From: JANXLO01 sp038231295
GTDB lineage: Bacteria > Armatimonadota > Chthonomonadetes > Chthonomonadales > Chthonomonadaceae
Assembly (NCBI GenBank): GCA_038231295.1
Contig: JBBRLP010000082.1
Location: 1 to 24,688, forward strand
Direction: 5' to 3'
Length of the DNA stretch: 24,688 nt
The notes under the pieces are model-generated. The model ran no database searches. It worked only from the letters and a program-made list of their open reading frames with translations, and was not told the DNA's origin. Numbering within the stretch: the stretch's first letter is position 1; each line of letters starts with the position of its first letter. This document shows positions 15,799 through 23,445 of the stretch, one piece after another. The position numbers and the translations under genes were made by a program.

Positions 15799-16836
15799 TC
15801 AGAGGGTGTTATTGTGCAGTTCAGGAGAGTCGGAGTCAAAGCCGGAAGCGGATATATGGGCCGGGCGCTTGTCGTGGGTGAGTTCATCCGGGACGGTGAA
15901 CCGCAGAAGGTAACCGGGGTTGGCTCCTGCATACGGGGCCATGCCGCTGTCTATCTTGATGAGGCGGGCATCTGTGGTATTATAGGGGCCAATCGTTCCA
16001 GAGAGGCCGAAGGCTTCCGGCTGATGCCCGAAGACCACGCCATAGAGTCCATCCTGGGTGAGGCGATCTTCCAGCTCTCGGACTTCCGCAGGGTCTTCCC
16101 ACCATTTCTGTCCGTCACGGCTAGCGCGTTTCTCCAGAATGGAGTCCGGGCCAATAAGAAAATCGCTGCCGTAGTCCCCCGCACGCAACGTCATGCGGGC
16201 TTTGGCGACGAAATCGGCGTAGGGCATACGCGGTATCCAGCCCGCATGGCAGAAGAGCCAGTGACTGCCGATACGGGCAGCCAAGGGCATCTCGCGCAGG
16301 AACCGGCCTCTGGGGAAGGACGGGTCGAGGAGTTCACGCATATCCCGGCCCTGCGCCAGCATCTCGTCACGCAGCGCCGCCGCTTTTTTGTTGGTCGGGT
16401 CGGCGAGGAACTCCGCTTCGTGGTTGCCCAGCAGCACAACGACACGGCTGCCAGTGCGCGGAGCCTCTGCGCTCAGTGTGCGCCAGAGGTCAATGACCTC
16501 CAGGCTTTTGGGGCCTTTGTCAATGGAGTCGCCAACGACCAGCAGCAGGGTTCGGTCGGCCAGCCAGTGTCCGTCCGGGGTAATGAGTTTGCAGGCGCTC
16601 AGGAGATGCGTGAGATTATCGGCCATGCCGTGCGGATCGCTGAGAGCCACGACCTGCTGGAAGCCGGAGAGATCGGGAATCTCCACAACGCCTTCATTCG
16701 GAATCGCCTGCGCGGCCTGCGTCGCTGGGTCTGCAGGCAGTCTGCCGGGGTGTTGGCGACTCAGGAGCAGAATTCCGAGAAGCAGCGCGGTAGGCAGAAA
16801 CGCCAGCAGGCGCGGTCTATGCTTGCTGTTCGGCAT
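15799..16836 (-). CDS. membrane-anchored PPP-family phosphatase (Shewanella-like metallophosphoesterase)
   Basis: The protein has 345 residues. A hydrophobic segment at about 9-25 (RLLAFLPTALLLGILLL) is a signal or anchor, so the enzyme probably faces outward. Metal-binding motifs of the calcineurin-like superfamily are all visible: SDPHG (Asp67, His69), GDSIDKG (Asp103, Asp106), LLGNHEAEF (Asn138, His139), with later His residues in LFCHAGWIP and VVFGHQPE. The GDxxDKGPxSLEVIDLW form is typical of Shewanella-like PPP phosphatases. The substrate (phosphoprotein or small phosphoester) is unknown. It is the last gene of a four-gene operon, 24 nt after the PLD gene. Confidence 0.88.
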   Translation of the reverse strand: MPNSKHRPRLLAFLPTALLLGILLLSRQHPGRLPADPATQAAQAIPNEGVVEIPDLSGFQQVVALSDPHGMADNLTHLLSACKLITPDGHWLADRTLLLVVGDSIDKGPKSLEVIDLWRTLSAEAPRTGSRVVVLLGNHEAEFLADPTNKKAAALRDEMLAQGRDMRELLDPSFPRGRFLREMPLAARIGSHWLFCHAGWIPRMPYADFVAKARMTLRAGDYGSDFLIGPDSILEKRASRDGQKWWEDPAEVRELEDRLTQDGLYGVVFGHQPEAFGLSGTIGPYNTTDARLIKIDSGMAPYAGANPGYLLRFTVPDELTHDKRPAHISASGFDSDSPELHNNTL

Positions 16837-16860
16837 GGTCTATTAGGAGTCTCCTGTCTG

Positions 16861-17946
16861 TCAGGCTGCTGACTGATGCGTGACTTCGCGCACCGCTTCC
16901 CGTGCCGCTTCCTTTACCGTCTCTTTGACCAGTTTCGCCGAGGGCGACTCTTCGATGGCTTCCATTATAGCGGCTTTGATTGCCTCTTTGACGGCCTCTT
17001 TCACAAGGATCTCCGGCGGAGGGGCGGGAGTCGCAGTGGGCGAAGATGTCTCGCTGGCAGGGGCCGTTTCGGTGAGTACTGCGACACTCGGCACGGCGAT
17101 ATGTTTCGCATGGCTCCAGTCGGCCTCGAAAGTCTCCAGGGCCTTCTGCACGATATGGAGAGCGTCGTCCACGATCACGCCGACTTCCCGGCGGGCGTCC
17201 AGTTCCAGGGTGCGGAGGCTCTGACTGCCCAGAAACATCTGCTCCCCGTCGCGGATGATGGTCTGCGCGTGCAGTCGCATGGGCGGAGCCGCTACTTTCA
17301 TGCCAGCCGCTCTTTTACCTATCGCCCCGATGACGCGAATATCCACGCCTTCCTGCGCTTTCTGCTGCAAGAGGCGGATGATATCGGGGTCGGTCAATTT
17401 GCCATCGTAGATGCAGAGTTGATGACGCGCTGCCTCGATGAATTTGATAAGCTGCTGGCGCGAGTTCCCAGGACTGACGAGAAACGTGTCGCATTCCGGC
17501 GAATACTGCTGGCGCGTTGCGTCTGCCATGAAGAGTTTGAGCGCCTCCTGCACCCAATCCTCTTTCTGCGTCACGATGCCAAAGCTGCGGCTGCGCTCGA
17601 TGTCTATGTAGGTGTAGTTGAAGCCCAGCATATAGAGGCTCTTCTGGTCTACAATCATCAGCTTGTCATGGTAGCGCACGAGGTCTGTCGCGGTACGCGC
17701 CACGCTGACGCCATCCGCAAGCAGGCGCATCTCCAGATTCCGCAGGGTCTGTTCGCCGCCTTGGCCCTGACTGGTGTAGGCGACCAGAGCATGAACAAAA
17801 ACGCCCCTCCGCACCGCCCGTGTCAGGGCCGCTTCGATCTCTCCTCGGTCGAAGCGAAAGATCACGATCTGTACGGTGTGTTCCGCTTTCTCAATCGCAT
17901 CCAGAAGCGGTTTGATGCCGGTTCCAGGCTGTACTAATAGTTCCAC
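16861..17946 (-). CDS. phospholipase D-like domain protein
   Basis: This 361-residue protein has two PLD half-sites. The first is complete: HDKLMIVD (His93, Lys95, Asp100). The second reads LHAQTIIRDGEQMFLGSQSL (His226, Asp233, then GSQS), with Gln in place of Lys at 228. Similar family members, from memory, often have Arg here, so loss of Lys may be normal for this subgroup. There is no signal peptide. The last 90 residues are Ala/Pro-rich (TATPAPPPE) followed by a long amphipathic helix with repeats of the form VKEAVKEAIKAA, possibly a membrane- or self-association tail. It lies between two membrane proteins and a phosphatase, which suggests lipid or envelope work; a nuclease role is the alternative. 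Confidence 0.87.
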   Translation of the reverse strand: MELLVQPGTGIKPLLDAIEKAEHTVQIVIFRFDRGEIEAALTRAVRRGVFVHALVAYTSQGQGGEQTLRNLEMRLLADGVSVARTATDLVRYHDKLMIVDQKSLYMLGFNYTYIDIERSRSFGIVTQKEDWVQEALKLFMADATRQQYSPECDTFLVSPGNSRQQLIKFIEAARHQLCIYDGKLTDPDIIRLLQQKAQEGVDIRVIGAIGKRAAGMKVAAPPMRLHAQTIIRDGEQMFLGSQSLRTLELDARREVGVIVDDALHIVQKALETFEADWSHAKHIAVPSVAVLTETAPASETSSPTATPAPPPEILVKEAVKEAIKAAIMEAIEESPSAKLVKETVKEAAREAVREVTHQSAA

Positions 17947-17991
17947 GCTGTCTCCTCATAGGCCGAGCGCTTGAATGCAGGGCAGATCGTT

Positions 17992-18330
17992 TCAGGCTGT
18001 TTGCCGGGGCTTGAGCATCCGCACGACGATAAACAGAATGACAAACAGCACGATATAGATGCCCGTCGCCATCCAGGCCAGCCGTTCCTCGCCCAACCCG
18101 CAGGCCATGCCGATCAGAATGGCGAAGAGCAGGGAGGCGTTGACGCTCTTCTGGTCGAGTTTGATGCGGAAGCGGGTGAGCGCCAGGGCGGCGGCAATGG
18201 CGAAGGCCCGAGCGAGATTGTTGTTGACGAGCAGCATAATGCCTGTCAGTCCCACGCACAGAAACAGCAGGTTGGCCGCTCCCAGAAATATCTCCAGATT
18301 GGACGTGGATTTCTTTTGGGTGTGTTCCAT
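17992..18330 (-). CDS. small hypothetical membrane protein, 112 aa
   Basis: The product has about four hydrophobic stretches (roughly 13-35, 37-50, 63-80 and 84-106) with small basic loops, typical of a small polytopic membrane protein. No family is recognised. The ATG at 18330 lies in a perfect 15-bp inverted repeat whose partner is inside the upstream gene (18384-18398), so the start may be hidden in the mRNA until the upstream gene is translated. No strong ribosome binding site is present (GGGAA only). It lies 33 nt after one small membrane protein gene and 45 nt before the PLD gene. Confidence 0.75.
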   Translation of the reverse strand: MEHTQKKSTSNLEIFLGAANLLFLCVGLTGIMLLVNNNLARAFAIAAALALTRFRIKLDQKSVNASLLFAILIGMACGLGEERLAWMATGIYIVLFVILFIVVRMLKPRQTA

Positions 18331-18398
18331 TTGAGTTGATTCCCGCTTCGGCGTATAGAAGGACTAGACCTTGGTTTCAACCGAAATGGAACACACCC
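18318..18398 (-). promoter_or_regulatory. 15-bp inverted repeat over the start codon of the 112-aa gene
   Basis: GGGTGTGTTCCATTT (18318-18332) and AAATGGAACACACCC (18384-18398) are perfect reverse complements 51 bases apart. On the minus-strand mRNA one arm covers the end of the 89-aa gene (codons for WVCSI) and the other covers the ATG and first codons (MEHTQ) of the 112-aa gene. The resulting hairpin would block the start until ribosomes on the upstream gene open it. The pairing is seen; the coupling role is inferred. Confidence 0.6.
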
Positions 18399-18633
18399 AT
18401 TTCTTTTTATGCGTTTTGGGTTTGACGCTCTCCGGGGAGTCGTCGTCATCCTCCTCTACGTCCAGCGAAATGTCCAGCGCAGAGTATTCGCTGAGATACT
18501 TGACCTCATAGAAGGTGGCAATGACGAGAATAATGCCCAGGACGATGGAGTTGAGCAGAAGCAGAAGCATCTGCCTGTCGGAGAGCATGATCGCCGTCGT
18601 CGTATCTCCGGTCAGTTTGGCTAATTTGTTCAA
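18364..18633 (-). CDS. small single-pass membrane protein with acidic domain, 89 aa
   Basis: Residues about 22-45 (QMLLLLLNSIVLGIILVIATFY) form one membrane segment. The C-terminal half has an acidic run (DVEEDDDDSPE) followed by a lysine-rich stretch (KTHKKKW). The start is TTG 18633 with GGAG 7 nt upstream. No family recognised. It is the first gene of an apparent four-gene operon (two small membrane proteins, PLD-like protein, phosphatase) divergent from the Septu genes. Confidence 0.7.
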   Translation of the reverse strand: MNKLAKLTGDTTTAIMLSDRQMLLLLLNSIVLGIILVIATFYEVKYLSEYSALDISLDVEEDDDDSPESVKPKTHKKKWVCSISVETKV

Positions 18634-18721
18634 GAGTGCGCTCCTGGCTTCTTAAAGAATATCGGAACGGACGTTCAACTCAGCCCTTATGTTCCGTATT
18701 CCGTCCCCGTATCCTGTCAGG

Positions 18722-18727
18722 TACAAT
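18722..18727 (+). promoter_or_regulatory. candidate -10 for the Septu genes
   Basis: TACAAT on the plus strand has a weak -35 (TTCCGT, 18699-18704) 17 bp upstream. It would place transcription about 200 nt before the ptuA start. The divergent gap 18634-18943 otherwise holds a short T-run at 18749-18754 and two small TTC-loop hairpins just before the gene. The minus-strand promoter of the divergent operon was not identified with confidence. Confidence 0.3.
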
Positions 18728-18943
18728 GGGCCGCAACGGAGAGACTGGACTTTTTTCACCTGAACAGGTAGTATGGCACGTACTCAACCTTCCGCACTTG
18801 CCTGTTACGCCAGAACGAGGGTTACGACGGACGGGAGTGTAGCGAAGAGGTCGCGATGGACTGAAGTTCCCGCTATGTGGCCTTCGGCCCAGTTTCCTTC
18901 GGAAACGCCTATTAAAATGCTCATTCCCGGACGAACCGAAACG

Positions 18944-20311
18944 ATGCGAACACCCACAATCAAAACCATATCCCCCCCCGCAAGCAAGGAAACAGAACTG
19001 CCTCAGCCTGCCTATTTCCTATCGCTGTCGGTGGAGAATGTCCGTTGTTTCGGCCCAAAACAGACGCTCGACCTTTCGGATGGCAATGATCGCCCCAGAC
19101 AATGGACCATTCTCCTCGGTGACAACGGCGTAGGCAAAACGACTTTACTGCAATGTCTAGCCGGTCTTCAACCTTATTTTGATCAATGGAAAGACGATAA
19201 ATTCGGACTATTTCCTAGCCTTTGGCTGTTGAACCCTCGGACCTTTCCAGGAAGTATTCTATTCGGAGGGCGCAAGAACGAAATGTTTTCCACCCTCAAC
19301 TCTGACCTGTTACTAGATGCACGTTTGCACTCGCCGGAAAGCGGATATAAGGTTGATGAATGGTCGGTACAAGGATCAGCTGGAGCTACAGTATGTTCAA
19401 GCGTAGATAAAGACATAAGAGGGCTAATTTGCTATGGGTACGGTGCGAGTCGCCGAATGGGAACAACGGACTTATCTGAATCTCAATCGGCAGACACGAT
19501 TAGAAGCCTGTTCGACGACAATGCGACGCTTATCAATGCGGAGGAGTGGTTGTTGCAGGCGGACTACGCGGCGAAAAGTCTTGAAGGCGTTGAGAAGAAA
19601 CGCGCTGAGACGCGACGCGACCGTATCAAGGAAGTATTGGTTCGTCTCTTGCCCGACGTTTCCGATCTGCGATTCGTGCCGACACGCACAACACCGATAC
19701 GGACGACCGTAGAGGTACAGACTCCTTATGGCTGGGTTTCCATAAAGGATATGAGTTTGGGGTATCGGACGCTGATGACCTGGATGGTGGATTTCGCCAG
19801 TCGGCTGTTTGAGCGTTACCCCAATAGCCCCAACCCGCTCGCCGAGCCTGCGATTGTGCTGGTGGATGAGATTGACCTGCACCTGCATCCCCGCTGGCAG
19901 CGCACTCTGATGAAATTTCTGAGCGAGACCTTTCCCAACACGCAGTTCATTGCATCCGCTCATAGCCCGCTCATGGTGCAGGCCGCCACCGACGCGAATG
20001 TCGTGCTGTTGCGGCGGGAAGGCGACCATGTCATCATAGACAACGATATAAAGGCCATTCAGGGCTGGCGAGTAGACCAGGTACTGACCAGTGATCTGTT
20101 CGGTCTGGAGAGCGCTCGCCCTCCCGAACTCGATACCGCGCTCAAAGAACGCACCCGACTTCTTTCCAAATCGCGCCTCACCGCGAAAGACAAAGCACGA
20201 CTGCACGAACTGGAAGCGCAAATTGGCTCTCTGCCGACCGGAGAAACGTCACAGGACATGGAAGCAATGGATATCATCCGGCAGGCGGCAGAACTGCTGA
20301 AAACGAAGTAA
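18944..20311 (+). CDS. ptuA: Septu defense ATPase PtuA (AAA/ABC-type ATPase)
   Basis: PtuA-type ATPases work with an HNH nuclease to block phage. From ATG 18944 the protein has 455 residues: Walker A GDNGVGKTT (59-67), ABC-like signature MSLGYRT (270-276), Walker B with Glu in AIVLVDEIDLHLHP (about 303-315), H-loop ASAHSP, and the segment GWRVDQVLTSDLFGL (374-388) common to PtuA-like proteins. The domain opens FLSLSVENVRCFG, as in RecF/SMC-like ATPases. Starts at 18917 or 18773 would add 9 or 57 residues without recognisable similarity; none has a strong ribosome binding site, so the start is uncertain. The first half (to about 19600) is visibly more AT-rich than the second, a hint of mosaic origin. 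The HNH gene follows after 44 nt. Confidence 0.87.
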   Translation: MRTPTIKTISPPASKETELPQPAYFLSLSVENVRCFGPKQTLDLSDGNDRPRQWTILLGDNGVGKTTLLQCLAGLQPYFDQWKDDKFGLFPSLWLLNPRTFPGSILFGGRKNEMFSTLNSDLLLDARLHSPESGYKVDEWSVQGSAGATVCSSVDKDIRGLICYGYGASRRMGTTDLSESQSADTIRSLFDDNATLINAEEWLLQADYAAKSLEGVEKKRAETRRDRIKEVLVRLLPDVSDLRFVPTRTTPIRTTVEVQTPYGWVSIKDMSLGYRTLMTWMVDFASRLFERYPNSPNPLAEPAIVLVDEIDLHLHPRWQRTLMKFLSETFPNTQFIASAHSPLMVQAATDANVVLLRREGDHVIIDNDIKAIQGWRVDQVLTSDLFGLESARPPELDTALKERTRLLSKSRLTAKDKARLHELEAQIGSLPTGETSQDMEAMDIIRQAAELLKTK

Positions 20312-20355
20312 TCGCCTGCCCTATGCCTTGCTTCTGTAGGATTGAGGTGCATTGC

Positions 20356-21138
20356 GTGATTAAGATTACGAAGCCGACACAGGCTCCCGCGATTTTGCTT
20401 TCCCGAGGAAGACGGAAGCGCACAAGCCATTGCAGCGACTATCTGAGCCACAAAGCCGACTACGATACGGGGCAGCGCACATTTACTTTTGATGCCGGTA
20501 TCTATGGGGATGAAACGGTCAAGGAGGCGCTGATAAAGGCGCAGCATGGCAAATGCTGTTTCTGCGAGCGCAAAACTGGCAAGGATGGCGACGTAGAGCA
20601 TTTTCGGCCCAAAGCGGGCTGCCGACAGACTTCAACCGGGCGTCTTTTGCGTCCCGGTTACTACTGGCTTGCCTACGATTGGGATAATCTCCTGCTTTCC
20701 TGTTCGGCCTGCAACCAACGCCACAAACGCAGTCTTTTCCCCCTCGCCAACCCCAACCAACGTGCCTGCTCCCATACCGATAACGCCGAACAGGAAACGC
20801 CTCTCTTTTTGCACCCCGCGCAGCACGACCCAGAGCAGCACATAGGATTTCGCAAAGAGGTCCCGTTCGCCATCAACGGCAGTCGAACGGGTAGAGCGAC
20901 GATAAAAGCGCTCGGACTGGATCGAGAAATCCTGAACGAGGTCCGCCGTGACCGCCTGAATATTCTCCTACACTTGCGCCAGGTAGTTGAACAGGAAGAG
21001 AGACTTTCCATGGATACGGAAGGCAGACAACTCGTCAATGGCGCAAAAGCGCTTCTTGCGGAAGCCGTGACAGATACTGGTGAGTTCGCGGCAATGGCTC
21101 GTGCGGCGCGGGCCGGCTTCCATATCTCCTTGCCGTGA
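20356..21138 (+). CDS. ptuB: Septu defense HNH endonuclease PtuB
   Basis: This is the nuclease partner. Start GTG 20356 is preferred to ATG 20323 because GAGGTG lies seven bases upstream and the protein then begins MIKITKP as in relatives; length 260. The zinc/HNH region shows CCFCE (Cys67, Cys70), DVEHFRPK (catalytic-type His82), YYWLAYDWDNLLLSCSACN (Asn111, Cys116, Cys119, Asn120) and FPLANP. This Cys-flanked HNH with 'EHFRPK...YDWDNLLL' is the PtuB/TIGR02646 pattern. The rest is helical with no other motif. Together with PtuA it makes a complete type I Septu locus; no reverse transcriptase is nearby, so it is not a retron. Confidence 0.88.
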   Translation: MIKITKPTQAPAILLSRGRRKRTSHCSDYLSHKADYDTGQRTFTFDAGIYGDETVKEALIKAQHGKCCFCERKTGKDGDVEHFRPKAGCRQTSTGRLLRPGYYWLAYDWDNLLLSCSACNQRHKRSLFPLANPNQRACSHTDNAEQETPLFLHPAQHDPEQHIGFRKEVPFAINGSRTGRATIKALGLDREILNEVRRDRLNILLHLRQVVEQEERLSMDTEGRQLVNGAKALLAEAVTDTGEFAAMARAARAGFHISLP

Positions 21139-21178
21139 CACAGCCAATTCAGGGCGTGACGGCAAGAGAAGTAATCAC

Positions 21179-21217
21179 AAAAGACAGCCTCTGAATCGCT
21201 ATGATTCAGAGGCTGTC
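21179..21217 (-). terminator. terminator of the DUF3494 gene (possibly bidirectional)
   Basis: A perfect 15-bp stem (GACAGCCTCTGAATC, 21183-21197, with its complement 21203-21217) has a 5-base loop. On the minus strand it is followed by TTTTGTG, fitting termination of the DUF3494-family gene ending at 21241. On the plus strand it is followed by CTGGATTC, a weak T-run, so it may also serve ptuB only partly. Confidence 0.8.
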
Positions 21218-21240
21218 CTGGATTCATCATTTGCTTGCTA

Positions 21241-22650
21241 TCAGCGCGGGCCAACGGCGACGTCATTGGCACGGGGACTGGCGTTCACCGCGCCTCCACC
21301 AATCAGAACAGGCCCGTTCATATACCAGATGGCGACCTGTCCGGTAGCCGTGTTCTGGAAGAGAAGGTCGGGCAGGCCGTCGTTGTTGTAGTCGTTCACG
21401 CCCACGACCTTGAAGTTCGGATAGGGAATCGTGGAAGCAAACGCGCCGGATTGGAACTGCGCTCCGTTCATATACCAGAACACGATGGCCCCCGAACTGC
21501 TGTTCTGGAAGACAAGGTCGGCTTGCCCATCTCCGTTGAAATCCCCGACTCCCACCACTCTATAGCCCCCTGCGGGCAGACTGTGCGTGGACTCGAAACC
21601 GATCAGGCCAGCGCCGCTCATGTACCAGATAGCGATCTGGCCGGTCGTGGTGTTCTGGAAGACGAGGTCCGGCTTGCTGTCACCATTGAAGTCGCCGACC
21701 CCTACGATTTGATACCCGGAAGCCGGAACGTTCGTTACGGATTGACCGCCAATCAGGGTGGTGCCGAGCATATACCAGATAACGACCTGCCCTGTCGTGG
21801 TGTTCTGATAGACCAGATCAGGGCTGCCATCTCCGTTGAAGTCGCCGCTGCCTCGCAGCGCGTACCCGGCGTTGGGAATTGCAGAAGCTGGCGCGGCTCC
21901 CGCCCGGACGATGCCCTGCATCGCCCAGAAAAAGACCTGATTGGTGAGGCTGTTTTGAAAGAGAATATCGGCGAATCCGGGGGTAGAGACGCTGTTCGCG
22001 TCCATCGTCACCGCGCCGTTTTCCGCCAGCGCTCTGCCCGCGAGGATCGTGACACCATGATTCAATGTGATGCTGGTGAAGGCAAGAATGCTCCCCTGGA
22101 AGGCTGTGGCCGTGTTCAGCGTGGCAGAAGAACCGACCTGCCAGTAGACATTGCCCGCGTTCGCGGCGTTGATGAGGAGAACAGCGGAGTTAGGGGCGGT
22201 GGTGAGTGTGCTGCCTATCTTGAACACAAACGTCGCGTTGGGGTCGTTCCCCGCGTCGAGGGTAAGCGTTCCGCTGAGCTGTGCCGAAGTATTGAAGTGA
22301 TAGACGCCCGGTGTGAGTGTTTTCCCGCCCAGGTCCTGGCCCGACATCTCCTGCGTGGTCACGAGCGCCGCCAGCGCACTATAGGCGGTTCCGAGGTCTT
22401 TGTGCGCCTGCACACTGACCGCGTCTGCGGCATGGACTGCGCCGAGCGTCACATTGGCGGGTGGGAACCCGGTCACCGCAGAGCCTGGACTGACGCCCAC
22501 ATTGCCGCTGATACTGGTAGCGCCGGTACTGGTCACCGTCGAACTGCCCAAAACCGCAAACCTTCGGGCGGCTCCTAGCGAGACAGTCTGCGCCCCTGCC
22601 TGCGACACAGAGACCATCAGCGCCAGCAGAAGCAGATATTTAGTTTTCAT
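21241..22650 (-). CDS. secreted DUF3494 (ice-binding-like) protein with VCBS/FG-GAP repeats
   Basis: ATG 22650 after AAGGGAAG gives 469 residues with a signal peptide (MKTKYLLLLALMVSVSQAGA, cut before QT). Residues about 22-220 form a DUF3494 domain, the beta-helix of bacterial ice-binding proteins: LGAARRFAVLGSSTVTSTG, ISGNVGVSPG, then LGGKTLTPGVYHF, TFVFKIGSTL and WQVGSSATL, ALAENGAVTMD. From about 226 to the end there are repeats of exactly 50 residues with DFNGDGxPDLV and FQNTTTGQVxIWYM, FG-GAP/VCBS-like with Ca-binding DxNxDG. Many DUF3494 proteins do not bind ice and act as adhesins, and the repeats favour a surface-binding role. A terminator follows at 21183-21217. Confidence 0.9.
   Translation of the reverse strand: MKTKYLLLLALMVSVSQAGAQTVSLGAARRFAVLGSSTVTSTGATSISGNVGVSPGSAVTGFPPANVTLGAVHAADAVSVQAHKDLGTAYSALAALVTTQEMSGQDLGGKTLTPGVYHFNTSAQLSGTLTLDAGNDPNATFVFKIGSTLTTAPNSAVLLINAANAGNVYWQVGSSATLNTATAFQGSILAFTSITLNHGVTILAGRALAENGAVTMDANSVSTPGFADILFQNSLTNQVFFWAMQGIVRAGAAPASAIPNAGYALRGSGDFNGDGSPDLVYQNTTTGQVVIWYMLGTTLIGGQSVTNVPASGYQIVGVGDFNGDSKPDLVFQNTTTGQIAIWYMSGAGLIGFESTHSLPAGGYRVVGVGDFNGDGQADLVFQNSSSGAIVFWYMNGAQFQSGAFASTIPYPNFKVVGVNDYNNDGLPDLLFQNTATGQVAIWYMNGPVLIGGGAVNASPRANDVAVGPR
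21244..21975 (-). repeat. tandem 150-bp repeats encoding 50-residue FG-GAP/VCBS units
   Basis: Residues 270, 320, 370 and 420 each begin the D-F/Y-N-x-D pattern at an exact 50-residue step, with a partial earlier unit from about 226 (FADILFQNSLTNQVFFW). The corresponding DNA is nearly repeated every 150 bp, which can drive recombination and copy-number change. Confidence 0.85.
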
Positions 22651-23010
22651 TTCAAACTTCCCTTCCTGGGAAACGAGTTGCACGTCCGTTATAGGGGCAC
22701 AACAAAGTGAATTTCGTAGCCGTAATAGTACGGATTCCGGTTTATCGGCCAACGGCCGAATGCGCTTACCGGACGCAAATCTGATCTCTCCCCTCAGGCG
22801 AACGAAAGTGCTCTTTACCGCAGAATGGACAAGACCCCATCACAACGATTTCGCCGACCGTGTCAACGTGGCGACGATTGCAAGTCAGGTTTGTTCCCAT
22901 CGTTATAAACTGCTGCATAACCATAGTGGTAGTTTTGCACGAAAAGCCGCGCTTTCGCGAACAGAATACGCGGCGGCGCAGGTTCCGTCCACACGTACAC
23001 TGCTCCTCAG

Positions 23011-23409
23011 TTAGCGGGCCGTGTACTGTTCGTCGCTGACCTTTTCCATCCAGTCAACGGCCTTGCCGTCGAACTGTTCCTGAATGGCGATGTGCGTCAT
23101 AGCGGTGGTTGCCGTAGCTCCATGCCAGTGCTTCTCGCCCGGTGGAAACCAGACCACATCCCCCGGTCGGATCTCCTCAATCGGGCCACCCTCGCGCTGC
23201 GCCCATCCGCATCCTGCCGTCACAAGGAGCGTCTGCCCCAGCGGATGAGTATGCCAGGCAGTGCGAGCGCCCGGCTCGAAGGTGACGCTCACGCCGCCAG
23301 CACGTGCGGGCGTGTCCGCCTGGAAGAGAGGGTCCACGCGCACACTGCCGGTAAACCAGGCATCCGGCCCCTTGCCAGAGGGCCGAGACCCATTTCTTTT
23401 GATCTCCAT
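23011..23409 (-). CDS. cupin, Mn-dependent hydroxynitrile lyase-like
   Basis: The 132-residue single-domain cupin begins MEIKRNGS and contains TAWHTHPLGQTLLVTAGCGWAQ and PGEKHWHGA. Predicted metal ligands are His53, His55, Gln59 and His94. These match, from memory and with the same numbering, the Mn site of the cupin hydroxynitrile lyase of Granulicella tundricola (GtHNL). Close relatives occur widely and most have no proven substrate, so lyase activity is possible, not shown. ATG 23409 follows GGAGAAAAG. The upstream gene was apparently an aldo/keto reductase, now only a fragment. Confidence 0.87.
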   Translation of the reverse strand: MEIKRNGSRPSGKGPDAWFTGSVRVDPLFQADTPARAGGVSVTFEPGARTAWHTHPLGQTLLVTAGCGWAQREGGPIEEIRPGDVVWFPPGEKHWHGATATTAMTHIAIQEQFDGKAVDWMEKVSDEQYTAR

Positions 23410-23445
23410 AGTCTTTTCTCCGTGCTTTCTCTGTCGGTTTTCCGC

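Noticed and set aside
18634..21138. Retron with an ATPase-HNH effector
   Set aside because: There is no reverse transcriptase and no convincing msr-msd structure in the upstream gap.
21235..22578. 447-residue open frame opposite the DUF3494 gene
   Set aside because: It mirrors the GC-rich, repetitive coding strand. The minus-strand frame has a signal peptide, known domains and a ribosome binding site.
22651..23010. Gene in the gap between the DUF3494 gene and the cupin
   Set aside because: The open frame reaching 23014 on the plus strand has no recognisable content in this part. A TATAAC on the minus strand near 22693 could be a -10 for the DUF3494 gene but lacks a -35.
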